From positions 34,989 through 98,988 of the forward strand of contig QAOA01006379.1 in NCBI GenBank assembly GCA_003255065.1: DNA of 64,000 nt, in the 5' to 3' direction. The DNA is from Cercis canadensis (lineage: Eukaryota; Streptophyta; Magnoliopsida; Fabales; Fabaceae). This document shows positions 22,566 to 35,128 of this stretch, piece by piece (the first letter of the stretch is position 1; every line of letters begins with the position of its first letter). A program made the position numbers and the translations under genes. The notes beneath the pieces were generated by a model. It ran no database searches and was not told the DNA's origin. It saw nothing but the letters and a program-made list of their open reading frames with translations.

Positions 22566-24509
22566 ATGGCTAATCAAGATTCAACTTTTTCACGTCCTTC
22601 TAAAGCATTTATGAGAGACGCTCAAGCACAACAAGCAAAAGAAGGGGATTGTTTGCCTAATGGATATAGTTTTGAACTGTCAAAAAAGCTCAAGGTTATT
22701 GTTAAAATGAATGACGTAGCTGACATCAGACTTTTTGTTCAGAAGATGCCTTTAAGTGAGAGAGGACCCCTTTACATAGACTACCCTAAGCTCATGGATC
22801 TATTAAAGATAAAAGTACAGGGAATGGCATTGATTACTGCAGTGAACTACTGGGACCCATCCTATAGATGCTTCACATTTAAAGATATAGATTTGACCCC
22901 AACCTTGGAAGAGTATAGTCACATGCTGGGGATGCCTTTAGCTAAAAATAGTCAAGTATATACTTATACTGTGCACAAAGTGGTTGAAGAAAAAATTGAT
23001 GATATTTTTGGAGTAAGTAAGCAAGAATTGTTAAGGGAGAAAAAAAGGAAAGAAGGAGAGGCTCAAGTTTGGCCCATGTATTTTGTGAAGAAATGCATTG
23101 ATACTTTTCTCGGTCAAAGGAAGTGGGAGAATTTGCACAAATTAGTGATTCTAGCCATATATTGATTAATTCTTTTTTCCAACTGCAAAAATGCAATTAG
23201 TCATGATGCCATAGATGTTTTCCATAGAGCTATTTGCAATGGGGTGAATCCAATTCCCGCCATTTTAGCCGACAGGTTATTGTCCCTCAACTATTGTAGG
23301 AAGAATGGAGGAGGAAAACTGAGATGTTGCTTTTAGTTCTTATATGTCTGGCTATTTTGTCACGCATTTGGGAGCAGGTTTGATTGTATGAAGAGATATG
23401 TCAGAACAGCTAACCTTCTGGAAAACTTTCATATGCTAAAACTGTCGGAGGATTGGACTAGGCAACATTGGTTGGAAGAATTTGAAAAAATCTGTAAACA
23501 GACAGTTTTTTGGAAGATTCCTTGGGTAGGAAGTCTGGGTATCCTAACTAGTTGTGGGGATTTCTCTTGCGTCCCTCTTATGGGGACACGGGGATGTATC
23601 GCTTATACTCCCCTCTTGGTTCTACGCCAATTTGGTCGCCAACAATTCATTCCACCAACAAAAGAGCTTACAGAGATAGATTTTGAATATAAAAGTCAAG
23701 GAAACGAAAGTAAGATGGGAAAATTTTTTCAAGCCTGAAAACACTTGGTCATTCGTGAGGTGGACTTCAGTCCACTAATAAAGCACATCGATAAGGAATA
23801 TAAAAAGTGGTTTCAAGCTCGAGGAAAGAATGTGATAGTTCCAAAAATAAGTCATTCCTCTTATCAACCTCCGTCAAAAGATAGTCTTTGGGATTTTGAA
23901 ACAGAACAATCTGTAAGAGACTTATTGAAGTTTGAGGAAATGGAGAAGGATTTGGCAAGAGCAGAAGAAGAGAAATAGAAACTAAAGGATGAGAACACCT
24001 TGCTATTAGAGAAAATGAAGACGATGGAAGAAAGAGAGGTGGTCGACAAATTGAAAAGGGAAGTAGCCTATTATAAGGGAAAAATGGTTTCTTATGGAGA
24101 TAGGGTCATTTCTTTGGAAGATGAAATACAAAAAGAACGAGATATTCATGGCCAACACCTAGCTTACCTAGAAGAAGAGGCACAAGAAGCTAAAAGACAG
24201 AAACTAGAAGAAGAAGAAGGGAAAAAAGACAAAGATTGACAATGCGATGATTTAAGTTGGCAAGTTAATGACCTTCAATACCAAATAGATTAGCTGAGAA
24301 AAAAGGTGGCTTTCAGAGGGGATGTAGCTGTCTACTGGGGATAACAATACGATTCACTTGTTAGAAATCCACAAATGAGGGCAGAAATGTTACACCAACA
24401 AGTCTCGGCTGTGGAAATATCTTCAACTCCATGTTCATCATCTGTTAAAGAACTTGAAAAGTTGTTAATAAAGTGTAAAGAAATGTTGAGTGATGTATTT
24501 GGGACATAG
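22566..24509 (+). pseudogene. Ogre-like ORF1, one frame with seven stops
   Basis: The frame from ATG 22566 to TAG 24507-24509 never shifts and would encode about 647 residues. It is broken by TGA 23163, TAG 23334, TGA 23736, TAG 23976, TGA 24237, TAG 24291 and TAA 24342. Most stand where Gln, Arg or Trp fits. The N-terminal half includes GMALITAVNYWDPSYRCFTF and LTPTLEEYSHMLGMP, and later GCIAYTPLLVLRQFGRQQF; these match the plant transposon domain common in Ogre ORF1 and related to plant mobile-domain proteins. The C-terminal third (about 23930-24500) is Glu/Lys-rich and predicted coiled coil. Function in the element is unknown. Confidence 0.75.
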
Positions 24510-24994
24510 TGTTATTATTGTAATTTCTAATTTTGCAAAGGAGCATGTATTTAAATGAAAGCTCCATTATGACTTTGAAGAATTCTGTATCCAATTCACT
24601 CTAAGGAAAGGAATGAAGTTATTTGCAAGGCTATGTTGCTTGTTGTGTATAATGTTTTTCATGAGGAGTTAAATACTTTCATGGAATTCATTCATGTTAA
24701 TCTATTATTGTAGGGAGCTATATGTTCTTACAAAAAATAGGTTAATAGTGACACTCTCATGAATGTTTTGCGCAAAGACGTGGAATTCATTGTGACCATG
24801 GTTGTGAAAGCGATGCTAACAATTTATCATTCAATCATAATTTTTCTTATCTTTTTTTTTTTTATTATTCATTTCTTATTTTTGCATATTCAACAGGGAA
24901 GTAATACATCATTGGTCGTGTAAAGAAAACTAAGTTCAATCAAAAGCACTCTGCAAGAAGGACAATCGGGCTCAAATCAAGAACCATCAATATC
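24510..24994 (+). other. Spacer between ORF1 and gag
   Basis: No gene is visible. A T-rich tract lies at 24843-24866. This matches the non-coding gap between ORF1 and gag-pol in Ogre elements. Confidence 0.45.
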
Positions 24995-26514
24995 ATGAAA
25001 GAAAATCAAGTGCAGTGTTGTAATCTAGGGGCCGAGTTTGATGAATTGAAAGAGATGATGAAACTTCTCACTGAGAGTTTGAAGCTGAAGGCTGTAGCCG
25101 AGGGGCCAAGTAGTGTCAATATCCCTCAAATTTTTCATGTAACACCCTTATTGACATATCCATTGTTTGAGGCGAATTCTACAATTTTTGCTCCAATATG
25201 GGGAATGCCTCCACACTTGATGTCTTCTACAAATCTAATGCAGGGATATGATTCCAATTCAACAATTCCTCCAACCACCCAACCAGCTGATGTTATGCGT
25301 GCCATCTCACAACCTTTCTCAGGCCCATTCTCTATACCTATGGAAGCTCCATTCAATCCAAATGAAAATCAAGGGGGCATCTATACATACACTCATCCAA
25401 TTACTCACCACGTTGCACAAGAAGCTTCAGGGGTATTCTGTCGAGGAAGGATAAGGAAGAGTTAGAGAAAGAAAAGATGAGGGTAGAATCAATGGAGAAA
25501 AAGTAGGCATTTCTAGAAGAGCAAATTAAGATGATGTAGGGATCAGGGGCATACGGTCCAGTGGATATTGGGGAACTCTATCTAACCTCAGAGATTACAC
25601 TCCCTAAGCATTTCAAAATGCTTGAATTCACACGATATGATGGGACAACTAATCCTCAGCTTCATCTGAAATCTTACTGCACCAAGATGTCTATTTGGGC
25701 AAAAGAGGAGAAGTTTTTCATGCACTTTTTCCCAGAAAGTTTGACGGGTCCCGCTGCAGATTGGTACTGGCGCTTGGATCATTTTAAGATTCACACATGG
25801 AGGGACTTGGCTGATGCTTTCTTGAAGCAGTATAGTTTTAATGACAACATAGCCCTTACTAGAGCTCAGCTGGGAGCCATGAGAAAGGGAGAAGGGGAAA
25901 GCTTCAAGGAGTATGCACAAAAATGGAGAAATCTGGCTGCTTAAGCTCAACCTCCATTAATGGATTCTGAAATGGTCCATTATTTTATGAATACTTTGAA
26001 TTCCTCGTACATTGAATTGATGGTGGGAAGTGTCTATAGAGATTTCTCTGAAGTGATCAATGCTGGAAAGAGAGTGAAGGAGATGCATCGTGCTGGGAAA
26101 TTTTCATTCTTGAAAGCTGAAAATAATAATAACAATTTGAGGAAGGGACAACTGTTTAAGAAAAAGGAAGGAGATGTAAGCTTTGTCCAAACACCTATAT
26201 CCTCACATATTCCTCATCACGGAAGCCCATCTTACTAGCTTTATCCTAACCCCCATACTCTCCTCAGGTCAATAATGTTTTACCACCCCAACCATACTAT
26301 ACACCTAGACCAATTTCCGCACCATTCATTCTTAATTATCAGCCTACCCCACAAAATGCATTTCCAAATAATCCAATGCTTAGACCACCAACTAGACCCA
26401 ATTACCAAGGGTATAGGAACCAACCCCGTCCTCCTTTCAAAGATGAATACCTTTTCCCAATATCCCTATGTCAAAAGCTGAATTGTTCAGGCAGCTATGT
26501 GAAGCCCATGCAAT
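24995..26514 (+). pseudogene. Ogre-like gag, degraded and truncated
   Basis: The N-terminal piece (24995-25440) begins MKENQVQCCNLGAEFDELKE and has a Pro-rich tail. A frameshift near 25440 leads to the gag core: KMLEFTRYDGTTNPQLHLKS, then MHFFPESLTGPAADWYW and LADAFLKQYSFNDNIA, the retrotransposon gag domain, from about 25561. Stops at about 25506, 25536, 25942 and 26236 stand where Gln codons fit. Beyond 26250 a Pro/Asn-rich part continues in a shifted frame until a stop near 26514. No zinc knuckle or protease is reached before the gap at 26578. Confidence 0.75.
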
Positions 26515-26578
26515 AACTCCAAAACCTGTAGCCCCCCTGTAACCACCATTTCCAAATTGGTATAACCCAAATCTTAAN

Positions 26579-27632
26579 ATATTGTTTCCCACTTTTATTT
26601 TTAATGTAAGCTATGTAAGTCTACATTTATTTGACAGAACATGCATTCTTTGCTCCATTCTCAAAATCGATAGTTAATACAAGAGTTATGTTTTTTGTGC
26701 ACCCATAAAGTTACTTTTTTTTTTTTCTATATACCTACACATAATAATATTTAGTCAAGAAATTAAGGAATTAAGGAAACGTTTTAACAGCATTGTTTCC
26801 CACCGTTTTTGATCATGAACATAGATCCATCATTCTGGTCTTTACCATTTGTCGTTTAGTACAGTTTAAATTTCAACGTGACGTAGTGGTCATCCTCTTC
26901 AAATCTTGTCCACACTTCCAATGTCATTCGTTCACATTGACTATGAATTTTTCCCACAATTCGTTCACAATACAGACTCACAGCTTAGAGGCTCATAGAA
27001 TGATGAATAATGTTACTTGGATATCGGTCNTAGTGGTCATCCTCTTCAAATCTTGTCCACACTTCCAATGTCATGCGTTCACATTACTATGAATTTTTCC
27101 CACAATTCGTTCACGATACAGACTCTCAGCTTAGAGTGAGAGAAAGTTATCTCATTCTAAAATTATAATATATTATAAGTTTCAATGAAAACTTATAATA
27201 GTACTTGTAAATCACTTATAAATGATTGCTAATAATATAAATGGAACCTAGACTTGATCTTATACTTATATAATTAATATAATTTGAGTTTGATTAGATT
27301 TACTTAAAATAATTTTGCATATAAGCTAAGATTTGTCTAGTGTATTAGTATGAGGTTCTGTGAAATTAATTAGTATACAAGCAGTAGTGTCATTACATAT
27401 TGAAGTGGAATATATTTGCCTTACTTATTTGTCTTTTGGCTAAAGATCAAGCATTCCGTCTTATATAACAGTTTACCAGTCTAAAACAAATTGAAATTAG
27501 TTTATTTGTCTAAGTTATAAGTTTTGAAATTGCAAGATATTTTACTTTGCATAGTAGAGACAAATCACAAGTAATAGCTTAATTCTTTTGCGATTAAATA
27601 AATAGAATTAAATTTTCTAATTGTGCATGAGA
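26579..27632. other. No gene; duplication around a single N at 27030
   Basis: About 110 bases from 26885 (TAGTGGTCATCCTCTTCAAA) recur at 27031 directly after the N at 27030, again as expected for unmerged contig ends. The rest is A/T-rich and gene-free. Confidence 0.6.
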
Positions 27633-28084
27633 CACTAAAAGAAATAAGGTTTTTTTTTTTTCTCATGGACTTTGACCAAAATTTCGTGAGAAACATTGTT
27701 GTCATAGAATTTCTCACAGACTATAAGACAAGAGAAAAACCTTCGTGACAAAATAATGTTCTCACATATTTTCTCACTGATACACATGTGTAGCGCATGA
27801 GAAGTTCTCATGCGTTACTCGTGGATTTTTTCACGGACTTAGGTCTGTGATAAATGTCTCCCTAACACCAATCCAAGAGACATTATGTGATAAACAAGTC
27901 TTTTTTTTTTGTTTAAAAATGATTGATTTTTTCTCAAAAATTAATTATTAATTTAGATTAAATGCAGGATATATAAAAATAAAAATGAGTTAAATCCAAT
28001 AGAAATAGAATAAAAATATATTATTCAAATTTAATTACAATAAAAAATGTTATACAATGAAAAAATAAATGTGCAATACAAAGC

Positions 28085-29765
28085 CCTAATAATCCCAATC
28101 ATTGTCGCCTCTTAAGTCTTTGGCTACATCATCATCATCGTCAATTGAAGGTTGTCGGGTCGCAGCAGATGACGCACCCTGACCTTGCTGCAAGAGCTAA
28201 GCCAACATTGCAGCAAAGTCCTCTATCGACAAGCCGAAAGCCCTAAGAACTTGCACCATTATGTTGATGCCCTCTAGCTCTTGGACCTATTGCATTAGGA
28301 CGGGCACTTGCGACATCATCTCTGATAGGCGAGGATCTGGCTGCTCGAAGGGTTAGGTAGCCTGTGGTTGGGCCGAGTCTAACACACCGGCCTCAAAGCC
28401 CATGTCATAAACTCAACCCTTCTTATTCTTGCTGTCGACGACATCGAGCCATAACACAGTGTCATCGACAAAAGAAGAAGATGACTGGGCCTAGCTCTCA
28501 AACTGGCGCCTTTCAAACTCAGTTTGTATAGATAAAAGTAGCATGCTAGTACAAAATACATACATATAATTAATTGACATAAAGAGTAATGAACTTAAAA
28601 AATAATTACATAAGTAGACTAAGCTCATGGATGGACTCAGCCCTTGCCGGAACTGTGCTGAAAATGACGAAAGACCTCCGATGCGTTAGGCTCTCTCCTA
28701 AACTCCTTCGTCTACAAAAATTTAACTGTTAGTAAACATAAATTAACATAATTTAAAAACATCTCTAAAATTAAACTACGTTATTAAATGAAGAACTTAT
28801 CAGCCTTCGTTTGTGTTTAGAGACGATTACTAAACCACCCTTGTGATAACACCCGCCCTGATCCAAGGACCTGTTCTTCTTGTTCCACTCAAATACCACC
28901 TTATACTAAGCGGAGGCCCATTTCGATCTCAGGGCGTCTAAGACATTAGGGTTCAGCCATTCGCCCTTTGTCTTCTCGATCCTGATGTCTCAGAATGAGA
29001 CCCAGATATTATCACTACACTTTGAAAGCCAAATCTTATGAATTTGGCTTTCATATTGTGGTCTTAAATACATTTATTTTGCATTAAAAAATAGAAGATC
29101 ACTGGTAGTAAATATTTTTATTAAAATTAAAATTAAAGGTAATATAAGTATCATTACCTTAAACTTGGCCCACCACAAGTCATTCACCTCATCAGGAATA
29201 GAGGTGCAGTCTTGCCACGAGTCCTCATATTTTGACTTATAAATAGTCAAAAGATAATGGATTGCCTCCTTAGAAGGAAGAAAACTGCATAAAAAGAATA
29301 AATTGTTATCAGTATGGAAATAATAAACTGTAAACCTTAAAAATTTATTGAGCAAAGTATTAGAATTAACTTACTTTTTCCTCCCATGTGGCCAGATCCA
29401 CAACCAACCATCAACAGCTCAAGCACGGGGCGATGGTGAGTTTTAGATGGTCAGATTGGCATGAGACGACCCACCAGACTCCAGTGGCCAATGATGCGCT
29501 ACCCAAGGTGGCAGCTCTTGAGTACTCCTTATATGTCCCAGTATGCGCAACAATCCCGGGGTCAACATAAACAATGGCAAAGCTGGCTTGGTATGAGAAG
29601 GCTAAGTAACACCTTTCCCTTTGTTCCTCTTGGAGGGCTGTCTGACATCTATCATACAAAAGAGTAATTAATAACATAATAAAAACCCTAAACCAAAAAC
29701 CCCTAAACCTAAATATGAAATTATAAATTCTAACCCTAAACCCCAAACTCCAAATCAATAAATTC
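28085..29765 (-). pseudogene. Ptta/En/Spm-type transposon protein remnant
   Basis: On the minus strand, pieces of the plant transposase-associated family appear in order. Near 29510 is VAHTGTYKEYSRAA, matching the family's H-T-G-G-S-x-x-x-A-R. Near 29200 is KYEDSWQDCTSIPDEVNDLW. Near 28440 is LWLDVVDSKNKKG followed by a stop and VYDMGFEAG, matching L-W-x-x-V-G-x-x-K-K-G-R-V-Y-G-L-G-S. The C-terminal part ends in an Asp-rich run (about 28125). Introns, stops and missing parts prevent a full model. Confidence 0.6.
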
Positions 29766-29870
29766 TAAATCCTAAACGTTAAAACCCAAAACCCAAATCC
29801 TAAACCCCTAACTCTAAATTACTAAACTCTTAAATCCTAAACTCCAAATCCTATAAAAAAAATTAGGTAG
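29680..29870. repeat. Telomere-like CCTAAA-rich tract
   Basis: Degenerate repeats of AAACCCTAAA type (CCCTAAACC, CCCCTAAACC, CCTAAACTCC) fill about 190 bases. The plant telomere unit is CCCTAAA. The units are too variable for a true telomere; this is an interstitial or convergent tract inside the CACTA element. Confidence 0.55.
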
Positions 29871-29924
29871 TTTCCCCTAAAACTTAAACAATACAAGAAT
29901 TAAAAATTCCACATAATTACACAT

Positions 29925-30600
29925 AAATTAAAAATCTAAAAAATAGCACAATCATTCTACATAATTCATACAACAAAAGCCCTAACAAAATTTAAACCAA
30001 TATACCCAATTTCATCATTAAATCAATACAATAAAATCACCTAAAATAGTCAAAATTCTAATAAATTCTACAACATCCAAAAAAATCCAAAAAAAAAAAA
30101 GAAGCACATTCACTCTACACATTTCATGCAACAATATTCCTAACAAAATTTAAAGCAACTTGACCAATTTCATCATTAAATCAATATAGTAAAGTTACCT
30201 AAAACAGTCAAAATTCTAATAAATTTTACAACATCCAAAAAAATCCAAAAGAATAGCACAATCATTCTACACAATTCATACAACAAAAGCCCTAACAAAA
30301 TTTAAAGCAATATGACCAATTTCATCATTAAATCAATACAATAAAGTTACCTAAAATAGTCAAAATTCTAATAAATTCTACAACATCCAAAAATATAGCA
30401 CAATCATTCTACACAATTTATACAACAAAAGCCCTAACAAAATTTAAAGCAATCTGACAAATTTTATCATTAAATTAATATAGTAAAGTTACCTAAAACA
30501 GTCAAAATTTTAATAAATTTTACTACATCCAAAAAAATAGTACAATTATTCTACACAATTCATACAACATAAGCCCTAAGAAAATCTACAAGATAATCTA
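29925..30600. repeat. Tandem repeats of about 120-155 bp in the CACTA element
   Basis: Four to five units share CACAATCATTCTACACAATT, CCCTAACAAAATTTAAA, TTTCATCATTAAATCAATA and GTCAAAATTCTAATAAATT, with start landmarks near 29947, 30103, 30256, 30397 and 30541. Unit length varies through A-rich spacers. Confidence 0.75.
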
Positions 30601-31192
30601 CCCAGAAATAGAAGAACTTTAAGTTTCTTTCAGAGTCAAAAGTATAAATTGAAAATCAGTAGAAATAGGCCTACCTCTACTCCAAAACAAAGAAACTGAG
30701 CTTCAAACTCCTTGACGCCGCTGGAAAGAGGTGTAGAATGGTTGGAAAACTGAATTCACACGAGGTAGAGGAGAGAAACCGAGGTAATGAGAGGGAAAAG
30801 TGAATTTCAAAGTGAGGAAGGTGAGTTGTGTGGGGAGCTTAAAATCTCATAATTCTCATGAATTTTCTCACAGACTTTGTTGTGAGAAAAAACTCTCAAA
30901 TTCAAATTTTAAATGAAACGGTGTGTATTATTTTATCATGAAATTTCTCATAGACTTTCTCACGGCGTACTGACTTTGTGAGAAAGCCCACGAGAAAATT
31001 TGATTTTTCTCTCGGACAAAGTTTATGAGAACACTTGCCACATTAATTATGACAATTGGGATGTTGTTTCTCATAGATTTTCTTACGGATCTTTTTTACA
31101 GAATACCTTGTCCGTGAAAAAATCATTCAGAAATTGAGTAATTTTCTTATAGAATTTTGTTCCGTAAGAAAATCATATTTTTTCTTGTAGTG

Positions 31193-34100
31193 CGAGGAAT
31201 TGAAATTTGAATCTAATACTTTAATAATTTTATCAAATTTTATCGAATAATAGCTCAATTATGATGTACTTTCTAATACAAAAGCATCTTTTTTGGTAAA
31301 ATGAAAAAACAAGTCTCAAATTAGAAGATGGGATCATGGAATAGAACTTGCCCACTTAAATATGACGAAACCACTTAAATATGACGAAATTTAGTAGAAT
31401 ATGTAACATCAGGGTAGTTGTCCCGAGTTTCAATGCTCATCTTCTTTTCTACAACAAAATCATTAGCCTAAGGGACGATGAGTAGTTTTAAAAGTTTTGA
31501 ATTATTTGTATAAGGGTTTTACATTCTAATGCTCACATTGTTATGTATTAAAGTTTTTTTTAGTTTTAATGATAATAATATTTTTGAGTTGGTTTTTATA
31601 CACCAAAATTAAATTATTTCTTCAATAATTTTAAAGGTGCATCCCACATCAATTTAGTATATTTAGAATAAAAATTACTCTAAATACTAGCTCTAAGATT
31701 CAAATTTTTATTAATTTAAATCAACCTATTACATGTATAAAAATTAATTTATAAATAAATATTTAAACTACAGATTTATTAATTGATTTTAAAGTGCAAG
31801 GACCACAAACGGAATCTAACAAGTCACTAATCATTTTGCAACTCCCATTATCGTGGTGGATCATCTACATATGCACTACGTTATTTTCAAAAGACATTAT
31901 TTAATACTTATTGTCCATTTGAATGCTTACATTAGTTTGGAAGGGCACATCATTATTAAATATGTAATTACTTTCCCCAGCATGATAAATTTAACGTTAC
32001 GCAAATGTGCCGAATTTTTTTGGCTTAACTGTCATTGGCATTGAGCCAAAGGCCCGGCCTGTCTCAAATTGAGATTGACTCCTCTCTAAACTCTTGTCCA
32101 AATAATACTATTAGGAGGTTTCTTAGATACTTTTAATATTTATGTAGTATGACATACTATATAGGAATAACCAATAAATGAATGACATGTGTACAAGTTA
32201 ACTATTTTTTAGTTTATTTAAAAAATTAAATAAATTATATTTTATATTTAATAAAATATAAAAATTATATATACTTGTCACGTTAATGTAGTATAACATA
32301 CTTACGTAGTATCATAGAATCCCCGATACTATCAAGATAAAGAAAAAAAAAATCGTCACGCAAATGCATTTATGAAAACAGATTAATATATTATATCAGA
32401 TCAAAATTAAATCGTTTATTTAATAAAAATTATGATCTGTTCATTATCAGAGAAGCAGCTAATTCCTTGTGCCAGGGATTTGAATTTGACAGCTTGTTTA
32501 TGTCGGTAATATACATAAAAATAAATTGCAGCAGTTCAGGGTGGAAGATCCTTGAACTCAACGTTCCCAATTTGTCTACCTTGTTCTATCTCGGTCTTAT
32601 TTCAAGGCCCAAAACATTATATCACATCATTATTTAATTAATGAAATTTTTAGCTTTTAGAAATTTTTTTATGCATGTGCTTTATATATATACTTTGGTT
32701 ACGACTTTGAATTCGAACATAAAACTTACAAGTTTTAAGGATAACTTTAGTACTATTTGACTATGGACCATTTTAATTTTTTTTTATGCATGTGCTAGAT
32801 CATTCTTAAATATATAAATTTGTATTAACTAACTATGATCAAAGGAAACTCTAATTGAATTCAGCAAAGCCTTCAAATGGTTCAATCTCAGTAAAAAAGA
32901 GAACAAAGAAAAAGAAAGGCAATGTCGCCTAAAGTCTTAATCTAAAAACAACTTTGATTTAGCATTAGCTGTTCGGCTTATAGCCCTATACATACTGACC
33001 CGCAGCCGCGGCCCCGCCCCACCCCCCCTCTTCCTTATTTTCATGTCACATAAAGTGCCCACTTATACATAGTTGTGAAGTTTAAAGTGATATGAGGCTA
33101 TTTTATTTTAAGATTAATGCGTGAGATAAATTTTAATAAAAATTTATAGTGATACTTACAAATTATTTATCAAAAAAAGACTACTAGCAAATGAATTTGA
33201 CTTACATATAAAGTGTTTCAATTTTTATTAGTTAAACTAACCATTATTCGCTTGTGAAGATATTTATTCTTGACCTAATAATTTTACTAAATTTTATATT
33301 TAATAATTATGATAGTAACACTTACTCTAGTATACACAAATGTATTTAAGTAAGGTGTAACTGTTATTATTCCCTAATATTTTCTATACCTTTTAAAAGT
33401 AACAATTCAGAGTTTAGCCTTAGCAAAATTAAAGAGTAACCATCAAGAACTTTGCTTCGGCTTTTTTATTTTTTTGTTTAAAACTTTGCTTCGGCTTTGG
33501 CACTTGGTGTTCCCACTTTTATACGCTGACCCGTCTCACATTTGCGTGTCCTAATTTCTAACTATAAATGCCTAAAAAATTTCAACATTATGGCTGACCA
33601 GCTCTCGCTGAATTACTTAAGTATATGAAATGATAAAAGTCACTTTTGAATGTGTAAAATGATTGGTGATTGCTAAGCTCCTAAGAGGTAGCGTTACTCT
33701 ACTAAATTTTAACAAGACTCATATTTTAAAATTATTGTTGTTATAAACCTCTTAAAAAATTGAGTTATGCATGATTAAATTTTAAAGTAGTTGACAAAAT
33801 TTAAATTTAATATTTAGGTCAAAGAAAATTATTATTTTTGATTATTTTTAATTCATCATTTTTCTTTCTATTATACATTTTACAAGAAATAAATTGTTTT
33901 AACTTATACAGAGTAACTTATTTTTTTAAGATTTTAATTTTAAGCTATAAGTTATACTAAAACTTCGTTAATAGAGATGGTGAAATAGTACTATTCCCCT
34001 TCAAAGGAGAGATTAATTCTTTTAATATTATAGTTTAAGAACTTAATTCTATGAATATAGTACATTTGAAAATATTTCTTTTACTACAATAATTTTCATT

Positions 34101-35128
34101 TGATCAATGTATTATATTATAACTCAGGTTGAAAGACGACATATAAAATTGAATAACACCATTTCATATGTTATCTCTCGAGATGACGTATAAATGGAGC
34201 ACGCTCTTTAACTTTCTCTCCGTGCTGGCTTTTTGGTGTTTTGGTGACTTAGGATATTGAGCCAACCAAAGAAAAGTATTTGTCGTACACTGATAATTCA
34301 CACCAGCTCAAATTATTCAATTCGGCAAAATTTAGGCTTATATAAAAGATAAATTTCAACTATGTTAATTGTATTAAAATAAATTAATGTGAATATAGTA
34401 TGTGTTTGAATTAATTTAAAAATAATAAATTATATTTAATTGATTATAATAAAATCGATTCGATAAGTGGCATTACTAATTATAATATAATGATTCTTTG
34501 AATCTCTTTTGAGAAAAGTCAACATTCTGAAACTGGATTCTTTTCTAAGATGATTTTCCAAGATAACGACCGGATTATGTAAGAAATTAGTAAATATCCA
34601 CTTCTTCTGGTTCAATGTGTTTATGGGTATTGACTCTTACACTTCCTAAAGCAATTATTTAAGCAGACAACCTCTTCAGTTTATAAAGTGTATAACACTT
34701 CGTTGGATGCTCGAGTAAATTTCTTTCATTTCATTTCCTATGTTTGAGTATTATGTCTGTTTTTCCCAGAAAATATTTTCTCTGTATTCAGAATCTTGTG
34801 AAAAATCTATGAGATTGTGCAGTTCTTTCCCTACCCAAGTTGAAAATTTTAGATTACCATACTGTTACTGATCTCTAGATTCATGCATCTGAATTCTGAA
34901 CCTTTCTTGGGTTTCTTCAATTAAATGCCACTCTTAGAGATGTGAAATTTCTTAAACTGAGTCCTTTCCAATATCAGTATAATTGCTTGTATTTCTTGTT
35001 TGCTAAAATACAGTGGTTTGAATCCTCATACATGCTTGAATTTGAAACTAATTTATGATTATTTGTTTATTGCTGTTTAGCCTTTCAGTTTCAGAATTGC
35101 TGGGTTGATATACAAGTTTTGAATTGCC
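31193..35128. other. Intergenic, no gene; upstream region of the NPF gene
   Basis: About 3.9 kb without a supported gene. It is A/T-rich apart from a short GC-rich island at 32998-33030. A possible MITE lies at 32112-32335. The last few hundred bases should hold the promoter and 5' leader of the peptide transporter; no single TATA box stands out. Confidence 0.5.
32112..32335. mobile_element. Possible MITE
   Basis: The left part (TTTCTTAGATACT, then ATGTAGTATGACATACTA) and the reverse complement of the right part (ATTCTATGATACT, then ACGTAAGTATGTTATACTA) are similar over about 60 bases, around an A/T-rich centre. Size, inverted repeats and lack of coding fit a MITE. Target duplications were not resolved. 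Confidence 0.4.

Larger units (their letters stand above)
17566..26577 (+). mobile_element. Ogre/Tat-like Ty3/gypsy element, 3' truncated
   Basis: Order: 4.2-kb LTR, primer-binding site, leader, ORF1, spacer and gag. A very long LTR, an ORF before gag and the TGGCGACTC-type primer site are hallmarks of the Ogre/Tat group. Protease, RT, RNase H, integrase and 3' LTR are absent: the element ends at the single-N gap at 26578. It is inserted in, or joined to, the leader of the family A element. Confidence 0.8.
27633..31192 (-). mobile_element. CACTA (En/Spm) transposon, 3.56 kb
   Basis: The left end reads CACTAAAAGAAATAAGG and the right end, on the minus strand, CACTACAAGAAAAAATATG, the standard CACTA terminus. 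Flanking triplets AGA and CGA match at two of three bases, so the target duplication is not clean. Both ends hold many copies of a subterminal motif like TTCTCACGGACTTTG (27660-27900 and 30845-31165), where the transposase of such elements binds. The interior holds a Ptta/En/Spm-type remnant but no catalytic transposase, so this is a non-autonomous derivative. Confidence 0.85.

Noticed and set aside
29925..30600. CRISPR-like array
   Set aside because: The units are long, A-rich and of unequal length, without a constant short repeat and unique spacers; a plant nuclear transposon is the context.
33000..33030. GC-rich island as a promoter or CpG island
   Set aside because: Only about 30 bases, no gene start within 2 kb.
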